A stretch of 64,000 nt of DNA from Enterobacter sp. Bisph1 (GCF_000814905.1 NZ_JXAG01000044.1:1-64000); one strand, 5' to 3'. Counted from the first letter of the stretch, positions 20,948 to 31,354 are shown. The notes: generated from the sequence alone by a model not told the origin. Numbers and translations are program-made.

Positions 20948-22270
20948 CTATTCAGTAATGCGGCGATAGACGGTCGGTGTCTCTTTTGGTGCGCTGTCGC
21001 CCATGGTAATGGCCGCTTTCACCGCCTGCGCGGCTTCTTGCCAGCTGGCTTCATCTTTGGCGTGGATCACCGCCAACGGGCGTTGTCCATCAACGCTGTC
21101 ACCGAGGCGTACCATATCGGTTAAGCCGACGCTGTAATCGATATTGTCCGAAGCCTGGCGACGACCGCCGCCCATCGAGACCACCGCCATGCCCAGCGCG
21201 CGGGTATCCATCGCGGTGATAAACCCTTCATCATCGGCATACACCGCCTTACTCAGCGTCGCCGTCGGCAGGTAGTGCGCGTAATTTTCCACAAAATCCG
21301 TCGGCCCTTTTTGCGCCGCCACCATGCGGCCAAAGATCTCAGCCGCTTTGCCGTTGTCGAGCACCGCTTGCAGCTTCGCCCGCGCGTCGGCGTCATCGGT
21401 CGCCAGTTTGCCGGAGATTAACATCTCTACGCACAGCGCCATCGTCACTTCAAATAGACGTGGGTTGCGGTATTCCCCCGTCAGGAACTGCACCGCTTCG
21501 CGCACTTCCACCGCGTTACCTGCGCTGGAGGCCAGCACCTGATTCATATCCGTCAGCAGCGCGGTGGTGCGCACGCCCGCGCCGTTGGCGACGCCAACAA
21601 TCGCTTCCGCCAGCTGTTCAGAAAGGGCATAGGTCGGCATAAACGCACCGCTACCCACTTTGACATCCATGACCAGCGCATCGAGGCCTTCCGCCAGTTT
21701 TTTGGCAAGGATCGAGGCGGTGATAAGCGGTATAGAGTCCACCGTCGCCGTAATATCGCGGGTGGCATAGAAGCGCTTATCCGCCGGGGCAAGGGAGTTG
21801 GTCTGGCCGATAATCGCCACGCCGACATCTTTAATAATGTCACGGAAGCGGCTATCCGCAGGATAGATATCAAATCCCGGAATCGCTTCCAGTTTGTCGA
21901 GGGTGCCGCCGGTATGACCCAGGCCGCGCCCGGAAATCATCGGAATATACCCGCCGCAGGCCGCCACCATCGGGCCAAGCATTAGCGAAGTGACATCCCC
22001 TACACCGCCGGTCGAATGTTTATCGACTACCGGGCCGTTAAGATCGAGCTGCTGCCAGTCGAGAACGGTTCCGGAATCCCGCATCGCCATAGTCAGCGAA
22101 ACGCGCTCCGGCATCGTCATATCATGAAAGAAAATGGTCATCGCCAGCGCGGCAATCTGACCTTCTGAGATGGTGTTATCACGTATTCCGTTGATAAAGA
22201 AACGGATTTCTTCATCACTCAGCGCGAGACCATCGCGTTTTTTTCGAATAATTTCTTGAGCGAGAAACAT
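20948..22270 (-). CDS. deoA: Thymidine phosphorylase
   Basis: A 440-residue pyrimidine nucleoside phosphorylase that releases thymine and deoxyribose-1-phosphate. The family signature is visible in [15 protein letters not shown] (phosphate-binding) and [20 protein letters not shown]. Start [14 protein letters not shown] matches E. coli DeoA. It is separated from deoC by 70 bases containing a GC-rich stem-loop. Confidence 0.98.
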   Translation of the reverse strand: MFLAQEIIRKKRDGLALSDEEIRFFINGIRDNTISEGQIAALAMTIFFHDMTMPERVSLTMAMRDSGTVLDWQQLDLNGPVVDKHSTGGVGDVTSLMLGPMVAACGGYIPMISGRGLGHTGGTLDKLEAIPGFDIYPADSRFRDIIKDVGVAIIGQTNSLAPADKRFYATRDITATVDSIPLITASILAKKLAEGLDALVMDVKVGSGAFMPTYALSEQLAEAIVGVANGAGVRTTALLTDMNQVLASSAGNAVEVREAVQFLTGEYRNPRLFEVTMALCVEMLISGKLATDDADARAKLQAVLDNGKAAEIFGRMVAAQKGPTDFVENYAHYLPTATLSKAVYADDEGFITAMDTRALGMAVVSMGGGRRQASDNIDYSVGLTDMVRLGDSVDGQRPLAVIHAKDEASWQEAAQAVKAAITMGDSAPKETPTVYRRITE

Positions 22271-22308
22271 GGTACCCCCTGAGGATTAACGCCAGACATT
22301 CCAGTGAA

Positions 22309-22330
22309 CCGGGCGACGATCGCCGCCCGG
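22309..22330 (-). other. Intercistronic hairpin deoC-deoA
   Basis: 7-bp stem CCGGGCG/CGCCCGG with an 8-base loop in the gap between deoC and deoA. It is probably an mRNA processing or stability element; no T run follows. Confidence 0.5.
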
Positions 22331-22340
22331 CAATAACAGA

Positions 22341-23120
22341 TTAATAGCTGCTGGCGCTCTTACCGTCGCCGTGACCCAGCGCTTTCAGCAGGCTTGCCAG
22401 CAGGCTGGACGCGCCAAAACGGTAGTGGCGAGCATCGGCCCAGTCGGCGCCAAACAGTTCATCGGCAATGGCCAGATACTGTTGCGCATCTTCCGCGCTG
22501 CGCACGCCGCCCGCCGGTTTAAAGCCAACGGTTTTTTCTACGCCCATATCGCGGATCACTTCCAGCATAATGCGCGCGCTTTCCGGCGTGGCGTTTACCG
22601 GCACTTTACCGGTTGAGGTTTTGATAAAATCTGCACCGGCTTTAATGGCGATTTCAGACGCTTTACGGATCAGCGCTTCCTCTTTCAATTCCCCGGTTTC
22701 GATAATCACTTTCAGCAGAACGTTCGCCGCGGCACAGGCCTCTTTACAGGCTTTAACCAGTTCAAAACCTACCTGCTCGTTACCAGCGATCAGCGCGCGA
22801 TACGGGAATACCACATCCACTTCATCCGCACCGTAAGCGATGGCGGCACGGGTTTCGGCCAGGGCGATATCGATATCATCGTTACCGTGCGGGAAGTTGG
22901 TTACCGTGGCAATACGCACATCCGGTGTGCCCTGGGCGTTAAGGGTTTTACGCGCAATCGGGATAAAACGCGGATAGATGCAGATAGCGGCGGTATTACC
23001 AACCGGGGTCTTCGCCTGATGGCACAAGGCGATGACTTTCTCGTTGGTGTCATCCTCGTTCAGGGTGGTCAGATCCATCAGTTTCAGCGCACGCAGGCTG
23101 CTGGCAGTTAAATCACTCAT
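22341..23120 (-). CDS. deoC: Deoxyribose-phosphate aldolase
   Basis: A 259-residue class I aldolase that cleaves deoxyribose-5-phosphate to acetaldehyde and glyceraldehyde-3-phosphate. The Schiff-base lysine is K167 in [15 protein letters not shown], with the second conserved K201 in [11 protein letters not shown]. It is the first gene of deoCABD. The upstream region carries DeoR operators and a CRP-type region. Confidence 0.98.
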   Translation of the reverse strand: MSDLTASSLRALKLMDLTTLNEDDTNEKVIALCHQAKTPVGNTAAICIYPRFIPIARKTLNAQGTPDVRIATVTNFPHGNDDIDIALAETRAAIAYGADEVDVVFPYRALIAGNEQVGFELVKACKEACAAANVLLKVIIETGELKEEALIRKASEIAIKAGADFIKTSTGKVPVNATPESARIMLEVIRDMGVEKTVGFKPAGGVRSAEDAQQYLAIADELFGADWADARHYRFGASSLLASLLKALGHGDGKSASSY

Positions 23121-23160
23121 ATTCTCTCCGACGGCGTAATGCCGGTTCTCTGTTCGGGCT

Positions 23161-23176
23161 TGTTACTATTTTAACA
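23161..23176. promoter_or_regulatory. DeoR operator at deoP2
   Basis: TGTTACTATTTTAACA, a 16-bp site with perfect TGTTA/TAACA arms matching the DeoR consensus TGTTAGAATTCTAACA. It lies 41 bases before deoC, in the same place relative to the CRP-type sequence as in E. coli deoP2. Confidence 0.85.
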
Positions 23177-23187
23177 TCAACCCGCTT

Positions 23188-23210
23188 TCACACTTCGACA
23201 CTCATCACAG
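23188..23210 (-). promoter_or_regulatory. Probable CRP site of deoP2
   Basis: On the minus strand CTGTGATGAGTGTCGAAGTG, strongly similar to the CRP-1 site of E. coli deoP2. In E. coli CRP and CytR act together here. Confidence 0.65.
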
Positions 23211-23450
23211 TTACTGAAAACTAAATTCATGATTGCAGAACCGTAATGAGACATTAATCAAACTTTTGTATACAGAGCCGTTACGATTGTGTACGCAGCG
23301 GCGGCGTTCGCCTTAAGCGCAGGTAATGCAGCAACGGCGGCGTTATCCAAAGCTTCGCGCTCTGTTCGCCCCATTCTCTGTCGCTTTGCTCCGTAAGTAA
23401 CATCAAGAGCGGGGCGATACGGCAAGATGGCTAAAAAAACCGCCTGTATA

Positions 23451-23466
23451 TGTGAAAATTCTAACA
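23451..23466. promoter_or_regulatory. Distal DeoR operator
   Basis: TGTGAAAATTCTAACA matches the DeoR consensus at 14 of 16 bases, with one perfect half-site. It probably belongs to deoP1. It lies 290 bases from the proximal operator, so loop formation as described in E. coli is possible. Confidence 0.7.
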
Positions 23467-23573
23467 CAATGAGAAATTATTAGGCGCAAAAACGTGCTGG
23501 TGCGTGGGTAAAGCCGCGCCAAAGAGGCGCTGGTATTAAGGATAAGTGAAGTGAAAAGCATACTGCCCGAATG

Positions 23574-24350
23574 TTACAGTGCGAACAACCGTCGGGTATT
23601 TTCCAGCAGCGCCCCGGCAATGGCTTCCGGCGCTTCCGGACGCAGCTCGCACAGGGTTTCGAAAACCTGCGCCGCCCGCTCCGGGCGATTGGGCTGCCCC
23701 TGAAAACCGTTTAGCGGCATATCCGGCGCATCCGTTTCCAAAAGCAAAGCAGAAAGTGGCAGCTGCGCCATCACATTGCGGGTTTTACTGGCGCGCGGAT
23801 AGGTGATAGTGCCCCCAACGCCGATGCAGTAGCCCAGCTCCACAAAGCGCTGCGCCTGTTGCAGGCTACCGGCGAAACCGTGGACCACGCCGCGACGCGG
23901 TAAATCGTGCCTTTTCAGGTGCATCGCCAGTGTGTCATGGGTGCGGCGCGAATGGAGGATAACCGGCAGGTTAAAGCGTTTCGCCAGCGCTAACTGCGCA
24001 TCAAGCAGCCACTGCTGACGATCAAATTGGGGATCTTCCCGATAGAGATCGAGACCAATTTCGCCTATCGCCACCACTTTTTCCGGCCGGGCGGCAAGCG
24101 CGCGCTCAAGCTGCTGCAGGCTCTCGTCAGCGTGCTCTTCAATCACGATGGGATGCAGCCCCAGCGCCGCGTACAGCGCACCATGCTGTTGCGCTAAATC
24201 ACACACGCGATCAAAGTAGCGGGCGGCAATCGCCGGGACAATAATGCCCTCAACACCGGCATCCGCAGCGCGGGCGATGCTTGCCACTTCATCACCGGCA
24301 AAGGGAGGGAAATCAAAATGACAGTGGGTATCGATAAAGCGCCAACTCAC
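23574..24350 (-). CDS. yjjV: TatD-family metal-dependent hydrolase YjjV
   Basis: A 258-residue TIM-barrel hydrolase. The TatD metal ligands are visible: HxH at His9/His11 in DTHCHFDFP, the glutamate in AIGEIGLDLYRE and the aspartate in LLLETDAPDMP. Members are 3'-5' DNA exonucleases or phosphodiesterases, but the YjjV substrate is not established. Its start overlaps the yjjU stop by 4 bases (ATGA), so the two genes are translationally coupled. Confidence 0.93.
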   Translation of the reverse strand: MSWRFIDTHCHFDFPPFAGDEVASIARAADAGVEGIIVPAIAARYFDRVCDLAQQHGALYAALGLHPIVIEEHADESLQQLERALAARPEKVVAIGEIGLDLYREDPQFDRQQWLLDAQLALAKRFNLPVILHSRRTHDTLAMHLKRHDLPRRGVVHGFAGSLQQAQRFVELGYCIGVGGTITYPRASKTRNVMAQLPLSALLLETDAPDMPLNGFQGQPNRPERAAQVFETLCELRPEAPEAIAGALLENTRRLFAL

Positions 24351-25417
24351 GCCGTATCCTCTTTATTTATGGGTAAGTCGTTCGCCTGCACGGCGTTTAC
24401 CAGCGGCGTATCCAGCGCATCGTTAGCGACGGGTGCCGGTGGAACCACCCGCGTTGCAGGGGTGATAATCGGCGAATGGCGCAGCAAAGGCGGGGTTTCC
24501 GCCAGCAGTTTGCCCACCGTTGCCAGGAAGTAGCGGCCGCACAAACGGCCGATTTTATAATCTTCGCGCAGGGCCGGTACGCGGCTGCCGAGCGCCATGC
24601 TTTTTAACAGCTTCGGTGGGTAAATTTCAAAGATCCGCAGGTTACCCGGCGGGGATTCAATAAAGTGCTGGATAGCCATGTAGCTTTTTTCATGGTGCTG
24701 CACCAAATTGACCAGCGTTTGCAGGCTGCTCTCGCCCAACCAGCGCTCCATACGTTTAAACCACTGCGGCGTATAGTACATCTGCGACGGCACGGTGCGA
24801 ATCACCACAATCGTATCCGCGCCGCGTTTTGCCGCTTCCTGTACCGGAATCGCATCGCTCACGCCGCCGTCAAGATAATTAATACCCTCAAGCTGAACGC
24901 CGGGACGGTAAAAACCGGGAATCGCACTGGACGCGCGGATCAAATCAAGCCAGGTCTGATGGGTAGGCGCAAAATAGGCCGCGGAGTAATCATCCTGCCG
25001 ACAGGCGCAGATATAAAACTCTTTACCCGTCTCGAATACACGCGCCGCGTAGTCCATTGCCAACGGCATCTCGTTGGCGGTGGATGTCACCAGCCAGTCG
25101 AGATCGATAAGGTTCCCGCCGCGCACAAAGCGCAGCGGGTTAAAAAATTCACCCGACGTGGTGTAGCGCATAATGACTTTGCGCGCATAGCCCGGCTGGT
25201 TACAAAGGTAAGCGGAAAGGTTTTGCGCTCCGGCAGAAGTACCGAAGTAGAGATCAAAAGGGTTGAATTGCGCGCGCATAAACTCGTCCAGCACCCCGGC
25301 GGTGAAAATGCCGCGCTGGCCTCCGCCCTCGCAGACTAACGCCAGACGGCCTGCACGGAATGGTTTAAGCGCCAGCGGCGCTATGTTGCCGAGCGTAACG
25401 GGAATATGCTGTCCCAC
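24347..25417 (-). CDS. yjjU: Patatin-like phospholipase YjjU
   Basis: A 356-residue patatin-domain protein. The oxyanion-hole segment is CEGGGQRGIFTAGV (about 29-42), the nucleophile is Ser61 in GTSAG, and the dyad aspartate is Asp183 in YLDGGVSDAIP. This predicts a cytoplasmic or membrane-associated acyl hydrolase. The last 50 residues are proline-rich and likely disordered. It is cotranscribed with yjjV. The physiological substrate is not known. Patatin effectors also occur in CBASS, but no cyclase is encoded nearby. Confidence 0.92.
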   Translation of the reverse strand: MGQHIPVTLGNIAPLALKPFRAGRLALVCEGGGQRGIFTAGVLDEFMRAQFNPFDLYFGTSAGAQNLSAYLCNQPGYARKVIMRYTTSGEFFNPLRFVRGGNLIDLDWLVTSTANEMPLAMDYAARVFETGKEFYICACRQDDYSAAYFAPTHQTWLDLIRASSAIPGFYRPGVQLEGINYLDGGVSDAIPVQEAAKRGADTIVVIRTVPSQMYYTPQWFKRMERWLGESSLQTLVNLVQHHEKSYMAIQHFIESPPGNLRIFEIYPPKLLKSMALGSRVPALREDYKIGRLCGRYFLATVGKLLAETPPLLRHSPIITPATRVVPPAPVANDALDTPLVNAVQANDLPINKEDTA

Positions 25418-25482
25418 CCTACTTTCCTTATAGATGCGTTTAGTCTTTCAAAGTAACGCAATTTTTCCGTAGCCGAAACAGC

Positions 25483-25507
25483 AAAGCCAGTCACGAAGAC
25501 TGGCTTT
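25483..25507. terminator. Stem-loop between ytjA and yjjU
   Basis: Perfect 10-bp stem AAAGCCAGTC/GACTGGCTTT with an ACGAA loop, positioned to end ytjA transcription (minus strand). Confidence 0.75.
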
Positions 25508-25537
25508 AATGTAAGCGAAATTTAAGGCAGTATTGCG

Positions 25538-25699
25538 CTACGGACGTCGACGGCCCATAAACAGGCTGACGAGGAACAGGATGATACCGACGATAAACAC
25601 AATTTTCGCGGCCCATGCTGCCGTACCCGCAAGACCACCGAAGCCCAGCGCGGCGGCAATTAACGCGATAACCAGAAATATAATGCCCCAACGAAACAT
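25538..25699 (-). CDS. ytjA: DUF1328 small membrane protein YtjA
   Basis: A 53-residue protein almost identical to E. coli YtjA: two hydrophobic helices ([17 protein letters not shown] and [18 protein letters not shown]) and a basic tail MGRRRP. The frame is open 20 codons upstream, but MFRWGIIF at 25699 is the family start and is preceded by a GGAGAG ribosome site. It is an inner-membrane protein of unknown function, often stress-linked by its proximity to osmY. Confidence 0.93.
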   Translation of the reverse strand: MFRWGIIFLVIALIAAALGFGGLAGTAAWAAKIVFIVGIILFLVSLFMGRRRP

Positions 25700-25790
25700 A
25701 AAACTCTCCTTTACCATAGTTAATGTCGACCGCTTAAGGTGAGCGCTCAGGTTGCCCACCGGCGATGTTTTCCTGGTACGTACTTGTCAT

Positions 25791-25808
25791 ACCCGGCTCA
25801 TGCCGGGT
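25791..25808 (-). terminator. Stem-loop after osmY
   Basis: 7-bp ACCCGGC/GCCGGGT stem with a TCAT loop, 20 bases beyond the osmY stop. No T run is present, so termination is uncertain. Confidence 0.55.
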
Positions 25809-25827
25809 GGTGACGTTTTCAGGATCT

Positions 25828-26445
25828 TTACTTCACTTTAAGATCGTTCTTCACGCTTTTAACGCCGTCGATTGCTTTGGCGATACTTTCAGCGCGCTCA
25901 CTTTGAGCCTTAGACTCTACCGTACCGGACAACTGCACCACGCCATCGGTGGTTTCCACTTTCACCTTGCGGGAAGGGACAATATCATCGGCCAGCAGTT
26001 TTGCTTTGATTTCACTGGTTGTCGCGGTATCACCCGCATAACCTTTCATGGTTTTATCTTTACCGTCACGGACGTGGAGCTTATCGCTTACGGAAGCTAC
26101 GCCCTCTACGCTTTTCGCCACGGAAACAGCCTGTTCCGCCTGCGCCTGGCTTTCAACAAAGCCGCTCAGCGTAACCACTTTTTTGTCTGTTTTTACGGAA
26201 ATATCAGTGCTTTTAATGTTGTCATGATCCACCAGCGCCGCTTTCACTTTCGCCGTGATGGAGCTGTCATCCATGAAACCACCGACTTTGTTCATTGAGC
26301 TATCAATTGAGTTTCCAGCGCTGGAAGCCGCATTTTGCGCCTTGTCAGTCGTCGTCTCCGCAGCGATAACGGAACCACTTGCCAGGACGGAGCCCAGCAT
26401 GACGGCCAGCAGAGTTTTGGAAATCGTCTGTTTTTTCATAGTCAT
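25828..26445 (-). CDS. osmY: Osmotically inducible periplasmic protein OsmY
   Basis: A 205-residue periplasmic protein with a signal peptide (ending near VIAAE, residue 29) and two BON domains: one starting [18 protein letters not shown], the second [22 protein letters not shown] domains bind phospholipid, and OsmY is reported to act as a periplasmic chaperone. ATG at 26445 (MTMKKQ) is chosen because AGGAAGA precedes it; the frame upstream is open by chance. In E. coli it is RpoS-dependent. Confidence 0.96.
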   Translation of the reverse strand: MTMKKQTISKTLLAVMLGSVLASGSVIAAETTTDKAQNAASSAGNSIDSSMNKVGGFMDDSSITAKVKAALVDHDNIKSTDISVKTDKKVVTLSGFVESQAQAEQAVSVAKSVEGVASVSDKLHVRDGKDKTMKGYAGDTATTSEIKAKLLADDIVPSRKVKVETTDGVVQLSGTVESKAQSERAESIAKAIDGVKSVKNDLKVK

Positions 26446-26828
26446 CGATGTTCTTCCTGTAAGTTTGCCCACAATTAGGGCGACAAGCGGCAACATGTAC
26501 CGCTCTACTGCTGTGATGAAAACCACCTAATTCAGCCGTTGAAAGCGTGTTTACAATCCCGTCGCCCATCGTGCTGAAGCAGTTATTAATATTACTCAGT
26601 GAAGAGATGGGTGGATAAAAGACCACATTTCACGCATTGAACAGGACTTTTACGCACCCGACTTGTCATCACTTTGTTAAATATAGATCACATTCGATAA
26701 AGATCATCGCTGAACGGGTAAAAAACGAACAAATGGAGGTGGAAAGGCGGGTTTTAAGAACATTCCGCAAGGGGCTAATAAGACAGGAAAAGTGACGAAG
26801 CCCGGCGGTTACCGGGCTTCTGAGAAGA
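26446..26828. other. Intergenic region osmY-prfC
   Basis: About 380 bases without an ORF of coding character. It holds the osmY promoter region (AT-rich 26580-26760) and the prfC terminator at 26797-26820. I could not locate the RpoS -10 with certainty. Confidence 0.6.
26797..26820 (-). terminator. Terminator of prfC
   Basis: 9-bp stem GAAGCCCGG/CCGGGCTTC with a 6-base loop, just beyond the prfC stop. Confidence 0.75.
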
Positions 26829-28418
26829 TTAGTGCTCGCGAGTTTTGTGGAAAGTGACTTCCGGGTAGCGTTCTTGCGTGAGGTTGAGATTTACCATCGT
26901 CGGCGCGATGTAGGTAAGGTTATCCCCGCCATCAAGGGCCAGCTGCATCTCATTCTTACGCTTGAACTCTTCGAATTTCTTCACGTCCTTGCTTTCAACC
27001 CAGCGCGCCGTCGCCACGTTGACGGACTCATACACGGCTTCGACGTTGTACTCGCTCTTCAAACGCGAAACCACCACGTCAAACTGCAGCACGCCCACCG
27101 CGCCAACAATCAGGTCGTTGTTCGCTATTGGGCGAAACACCTGAACAGCCCCCTCTTCCGAAAGCTGAACCAGCCCTTTTAATAGCTGTTTCTGCTTCAG
27201 CGGATCGCGCAGGCGAATGCGGCGAAACAGTTCCGGTGCAAAGTTCGGGATGCCGGTAAACTTCATCATCTCACCCTGCGTGAAGGTGTCGCCAATCTGA
27301 ATCGTGCCGTGGTTGTGCAGACCAATAATATCGCCTGGGTAGGCTTCTTCCACATGAGAACGGTCGCCGGCCATAAAGGTCAGCGCATCAGAAATCACCA
27401 CATCTTTGCCGGTACGCACCTGGCGCAGCTTCATGCCTTTCTCATATTTACCGGAGACCACACGCATAAACGCCACGCGGTCACGGTGTTTCGGATCCAT
27501 GTTGGCCTGGATCTTAAAGACGAAGCCGGTGAATTTCTCATCATCCGCTTTCACTTCACGGGTATCGGTTTTACGCGGCATCGGCGCAGGCGCCCACTCC
27601 ACCAGGCCATCGAGCATATGATCGACGCCAAAGTTACCCAGCGCGGTACCAAAGAACACCGGCGTCAGTTCGCCGCCAAGGAATAGCTCTTGATCGAACT
27701 CGTTCGACGCGCCCTGCACCAGCTCCAGCTCATCACGCAGTTGCTGGGCCAGATCTTCGCCTACGGCGCTGTCCAGATCGGGATTCTGCAGCCCTTTAAC
27801 GATGCGCACTTCCTGAATGGTGTGGCCCTTGCCCGTTTGATACAGGTAGGTTTCATCTTTATACAGGTGGTAAACGCCCTTGAACAATTTACCGCAGCCA
27901 ATCGGCCAGGTAATCGGCGCACAGGCAATTTTCAGCTCGTTTTCCACTTCATCCAGCAGCTCCATCGGATCGCGGATATCACGGTCGAGTTTGTTCATAA
28001 AGGTGAGGATCGGCGTATCGCGCAGACGAGTCACTTCCATCAGCTTGCGCGTGCGGTCTTCAACACCTTTTGCCGCATCGATAACCATCAAACAGCAGTC
28101 AACGGCGGTAAGGGTACGATAAGTATCTTCAGAGAAGTCTTCGTGCCCCGGGGTATCCAGCAGGTTGACCAGGCTTTCACGGTACGGGAACTGCATCACG
28201 GAAGTAGTAATAGAAATACCGCGCTGCTTTTCCATCTCCATCCAGTCGGATTTTGCATGCTGGTTGGAGCCGCGGCCTTTTACCGTACCGGCGGTCTGAA
28301 TAGCCTGTCCGAACAGCAGCACCTTCTCGGTGATGGTGGTTTTACCGGCATCGGGGTGCGAGATAATAGCGAACGTGCGGCGCTTCGCTACCTCTTGGTA
28401 ATAAGGAGACAACGTCAT
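26829..28418 (-). CDS. prfC: Peptide chain release factor 3
   Basis: Translational GTPase of 529 residues that recycles RF1/RF2 from the ribosome after termination. The G domain shows SHPDAGKTT (G1), [12 protein letters not shown] (G2), [14 protein letters not shown] (G3) and [10 protein letters not shown] (G4). Domains II and III follow. The ATG at 28418 ([10 protein letters not shown]) matches E. coli; the TTG two codons earlier is less likely. No frameshift is visible. Confidence 0.98.
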   Translation of the reverse strand: MTLSPYYQEVAKRRTFAIISHPDAGKTTITEKVLLFGQAIQTAGTVKGRGSNQHAKSDWMEMEKQRGISITTSVMQFPYRESLVNLLDTPGHEDFSEDTYRTLTAVDCCLMVIDAAKGVEDRTRKLMEVTRLRDTPILTFMNKLDRDIRDPMELLDEVENELKIACAPITWPIGCGKLFKGVYHLYKDETYLYQTGKGHTIQEVRIVKGLQNPDLDSAVGEDLAQQLRDELELVQGASNEFDQELFLGGELTPVFFGTALGNFGVDHMLDGLVEWAPAPMPRKTDTREVKADDEKFTGFVFKIQANMDPKHRDRVAFMRVVSGKYEKGMKLRQVRTGKDVVISDALTFMAGDRSHVEEAYPGDIIGLHNHGTIQIGDTFTQGEMMKFTGIPNFAPELFRRIRLRDPLKQKQLLKGLVQLSEEGAVQVFRPIANNDLIVGAVGVLQFDVVVSRLKSEYNVEAVYESVNVATARWVESKDVKKFEEFKRKNEMQLALDGGDNLTYIAPTMVNLNLTQERYPEVTFHKTREH

Positions 28419-28509
28419 AATCAAATCTTCTGTGTAATTGCGCGGCCAGATGCCTCGCGATGAAATACGAAAAATGCGGCTATTGTACTCAACGGCTGAG
28501 TGCAGACAA

Positions 28510-29187
28510 TCAATGTTTACACAGGAGTTGCTCCAGTTCGTTCAGGGAGGTAACGGTCCAGGTGGGGTTAATCCCCTCCGGCAGCGCACGACCGTGCGCG
28601 TTCAGCCAGCAGGTGGCTATTCCGGCGTTATTGCCGCCGAGAATATCGGATTCCGCCGTGTCACCCACCATCAGCACGCGAGCGCGATCCGGATTACCGG
28701 CCTGACGCAGCGCATAATCAAAAATTCTCGCGTCGGGCTTCGCAACGCCAACCTGTTCAGAAATCACTAACAGATCAAAATAGTCGCGAAGGCCGGTACG
28801 CTCCAGGCGAATTTGCTGCAAAGCGGTAAAGCCGTTGGTAATGATGCCGATTTTCACTTTGCCCTTAAGGCTATTCAGCAAAGAGACCGCACCCGGCAGC
28901 GGCGCGCAAATTTCCGCCATCGCGTTGAGAAACGCTTCATTTAGCGAACCTGCGGGCACCTTCAGGCGCTCGGACCAGCTCTGAAAGCGCTGCGTCTGCA
29001 ACTGCAATGCGCTGATGGCACCGTTCTGGTAATCGACCCACAGCGGTTTATTAACGGATTGATATTCTAAGAAATCCTGATCGGTGAATGTCACGCTATA
29101 GTCAAGAAACATCCGTTGTAAGCCGCCAAACGCATCAAAGGTAAACAGCGTTTCGTCAGCATCAAAGAGTATCCAGTCCCATTTCAT
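28510..29187 (-). CDS. yjjG: Pyrimidine 5'-nucleotidase YjjG (HAD family)
   Basis: HAD phosphatase of 225 residues. The nucleophile motif is [11 protein letters not shown] with Asp9 as nucleophile and Asp11 as general acid. The threonine motif is [11 protein letters not shown] and the final acidic motif is [16 protein letters not shown]. coli YjjG dephosphorylates dUMP, UMP and non-canonical pyrimidine nucleotides (house-cleaning). It is 12 bases downstream of rimI on the minus strand and probably cotranscribed with holD-rimI. Confidence 0.95.
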   Translation of the reverse strand: MKWDWILFDADETLFTFDAFGGLQRMFLDYSVTFTDQDFLEYQSVNKPLWVDYQNGAISALQLQTQRFQSWSERLKVPAGSLNEAFLNAMAEICAPLPGAVSLLNSLKGKVKIGIITNGFTALQQIRLERTGLRDYFDLLVISEQVGVAKPDARIFDYALRQAGNPDRARVLMVGDTAESDILGGNNAGIATCWLNAHGRALPEGINPTWTVTSLNELEQLLCKH

Positions 29188-29199
29188 TACATCACCTTT

Positions 29200-29640
29200 T
29201 TAAATTGATAAAGCCATCACGATCGCATCTTCACGCCCGCCAGCGGTGGGATAGTAGTTACGGCGGATCGTGGCTTCGTTAAAGCCTAAACTTTCATACA
29301 GTGCGATAGCGCCACGATTGGAGGCGCGCACTTCCAGCCACAGCGTGAGCACATCACGCTTTTCCAGTTCAGCAATCAGATGTTCCAGCAACTGGCGCCC
29401 CAGCCCTTTTCGCTGCCAACGCGGATCGACGGCGATATTAAAGAGGGTGGCTTCGTCGAGCACCACCTGGGTAATGGCAAAAGCGGCCATTTCATCCCCC
29501 ACCATCAAGCGGTAGTTGAGATAGCGTTCGCCCTGATTGCTGACCAGCGTTTTTTCGCTCCAGGGAAAGGCGTGCGCGCGGGTTTCGATGTCATAAGCGC
29601 GGGCTAAATCAGTCGTGCTGAGGGAAGAAATCGTGTTCAT
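29200..29640 (-). CDS. rimI: Ribosomal protein bS18 alanine N-acetyltransferase
   Basis: GNAT acetyltransferase of 146 residues that acetylates the N-terminal alanine of ribosomal protein S18. The acetyl-CoA binding motif A is VDPRWQRKGLGRQLLEHLI, followed by LWLEVRASNRGAIALYESLGF. The ATG at 29640 gives MNTISSLSTTDLARAY as in E. coli. Its first 32 bases overlap the end of holD, so the pair is translationally linked. Confidence 0.96.
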   Translation of the reverse strand: MNTISSLSTTDLARAYDIETRAHAFPWSEKTLVSNQGERYLNYRLMVGDEMAAFAITQVVLDEATLFNIAVDPRWQRKGLGRQLLEHLIAELEKRDVLTLWLEVRASNRGAIALYESLGFNEATIRRNYYPTAGGREDAIVMALSI

Positions 29641-30022
29641 GTTCGCAAATTTGTCGCCATAGCGCGGCGCGAGCCGCAGGGTTTGCGCGCAGTTCGTCAA
29701 CCGCCGGGGTAGTCACCTGTGCGCCCGTCAGTGCCGCCTGCGTTTCAACACCCAGCCACCAGCTGTTGCAGTGGCTTTCGGGCGGCAGCATCGGGACACG
29801 ATCTGGCGTGAGCTGCAGCACCTGGTCTTCCGTCACCGTTAAGGCATGCAGCACATCGCTCACCAGCGGGTCGCTAAGAGCAGGCAGCGTGGGCGCAACC
29901 ATCACCAGCCGAATATGCGCGGGTAGCGAAATAGCAATTTCACCCTGCAATGCCGCAGGGCGCCGCAGAGCCCACTGGGTAATGCCCAGCTGTTGTAATT
30001 GCCAGTCGCGTCGGGAAGTCAT
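29609..30022 (-). CDS. holD: DNA polymerase III psi subunit
   Basis: A 137-residue psi subunit of the clamp loader; with chi it links the holoenzyme to SSB. It starts MTSRRDWQLQQLGITQWALRR, which includes the short N-terminal region that in E. coli contacts the clamp loader. The sequence is less conserved than its neighbours, as is usual for psi. It overlaps rimI by 32 bases and is divergent from rsmC. Confidence 0.95.
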   Translation of the reverse strand: MTSRRDWQLQQLGITQWALRRPAALQGEIAISLPAHIRLVMVAPTLPALSDPLVSDVLHALTVTEDQVLQLTPDRVPMLPPESHCNSWWLGVETQAALTGAQVTTPAVDELRANPAARAALWRQICEHEHDFFPQHD

Positions 30023-30156
30023 CGTGAAACACTCCTGTATCAGGCGCGCAAATATAGCAAACTCGACGAAAATGCGCCATCAACACGCAGGCAAGCACGA
30101 GGCAGTTCGCACGATTATGTGTATAATCGCCGCCTTAGTTTAAAGAGGAACCCATC

Positions 30157-31185
30157 ATGTCTGCTTTTACCCCGGCAAGTGAAGTCTTGCTGCGCCACAG
30201 TGACGATTTCGAACCCAACCGTATTTTCTTTGCCGGTGATTTGCAGGATGACCTGCCCGCGCGTCTGGAGACGGCCGACAGCCGCGCCTGGACACAGCAG
30301 CTCCACCAGTGGCAAACCTTAAACCAGCAAATGGGCGAGCGCGCCCATTACAGCCTGGTGGCGGATAGCGCCATGATTGGCGACTGCGACACGCTTATCT
30401 ACTACTGGCCGAAGAACAAACCGGAAGCGCAGTTCCAGTTAATGAACTTGCTGTCGCTGCTGCCGGTGGGTAGCGATATTTTTGTTGTCGGCGAAAACCG
30501 CAGCGGTGTACGCAGCGCCGAGCAGATGCTGGCGGAGTTTTGCACGCTGAATAAAGTCGACAGCGCGCGCCGCTGCGGTCTGTATCACGGCCGTCTGGAC
30601 AAGCAACCTGCGTTTGATGCCAACAGTTTCTGGGGCGAGTACGCGCTGGGTAATCTGAGCATCAAAACCCTGCCGGGGGTATTTAGCCGCGATGGCCTGG
30701 ACGTGGGCAGTCAGCTGCTGCTCTCCACCCTGACGCCGCATACCAAAGGCAAAGTGCTGGATGTTGGCTGCGGCGCGGGCGTGCTCGCGGCGGTGCTGGC
30801 GAGCCACTCACCAAAAGTACGCCTGACGCTGTGCGATGTCTCCGCACCGGCGGTAGAAGCCAGCCGCGCCACCCTTGCGGCGAACGGCTTTGAAGGGGAG
30901 GTTTTCGCCAGCAACGTCTTCTCAGAAGTGAGCGGGCGCTTTGATATGATTATCTCTAATCCCCCGTTCCACGATGGCTTACAAACCAGCCTTGAAGCTG
31001 CGCAAACCCTGATTCGCGGTGCGGTACGCCATCTGAACAGCGGCGGCGAGTTGCGCATTGTTGCCAACGCCTTTCTGCCTTATCCCGCCGTGCTGGATCA
31101 AACGTTTGGTTTCCATGAAGTGATCGCCCAAACCGGCCGCTTTAAAGTCTACCGTACGGTAATGACGCGCCAGGCGTTGAAGTAA
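30157..31185 (+). CDS. rsmC: 16S rRNA m2G1207 methyltransferase RsmC
   Basis: A 342-residue SAM-dependent methyltransferase with two homologous Rossmann halves. The N-terminal half is degenerate. The C-terminal half has the SAM loop [16 protein letters not shown] around residue 200 and the catalytic NPPF motif at 268-271 ([10 protein letters not shown]). It methylates G1207 of 16S rRNA. It is divergent from holD and lies immediately upstream of the tRNA-Leu cluster, as in E. coli. Confidence 0.97.
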   Translation: MSAFTPASEVLLRHSDDFEPNRIFFAGDLQDDLPARLETADSRAWTQQLHQWQTLNQQMGERAHYSLVADSAMIGDCDTLIYYWPKNKPEAQFQLMNLLSLLPVGSDIFVVGENRSGVRSAEQMLAEFCTLNKVDSARRCGLYHGRLDKQPAFDANSFWGEYALGNLSIKTLPGVFSRDGLDVGSQLLLSTLTPHTKGKVLDVGCGAGVLAAVLASHSPKVRLTLCDVSAPAVEASRATLAANGFEGEVFASNVFSEVSGRFDMIISNPPFHDGLQTSLEAAQTLIRGAVRHLNSGGELRIVANAFLPYPAVLDQTFGFHEVIAQTGRFKVYRTVMTRQALK

Positions 31186-31285
31186 TCGCCAAACCCGGTG
31201 GACATCCTGCACCGGGTTCACTCCCCAGCCTTGCAACACTGCGCCCATTTTTACAGCAATCAGCCTACGTCCCTGCAATTAACTA

Positions 31286-31313
31286 TTGACGAAATGTTGA
31301 AAACATCTAGAAT
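31286..31313 (+). promoter_or_regulatory. Promoter of the tRNA-Leu operon
   Basis: TTGACG (31286-31291), 16-base spacer, TAGAAT (31308-31313), followed by a GC-rich discriminator GCGCCTCC typical of stringently controlled stable-RNA promoters. It lies about 40 bases before the first tRNA. Confidence 0.85.
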
Positions 31314-31354
31314 GCGCCTCCGTGGTAACGATACTTAAACTGTATCGATGGTAT

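Larger units (their letters stand above)
23121..23573. other. deo operon control region between yjjV and deoC
   Basis: About 450 bases without a supported gene. The deoC-proximal third closely resembles E. coli deoP2. A second DeoR-like operator lies near the far end. The yjjI and yjjW genes that fill this position in E. coli are absent. A 69-codon open frame on the minus strand here shows no family resemblance. Confidence 0.75.

Noticed and set aside
23258-23467. 69-codon minus-strand ORF upstream of deoC
   Set aside because: No family resemblance and it overlaps the deo control region, including the distal DeoR operator; most likely chance.
24347-25417. YjjU as an effector of a CBASS defence system
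   Set aside because: It is a patatin protein, but no CD-NTase or Cap genes are adjacent and it is a conserved backbone gene coupled to yjjV.
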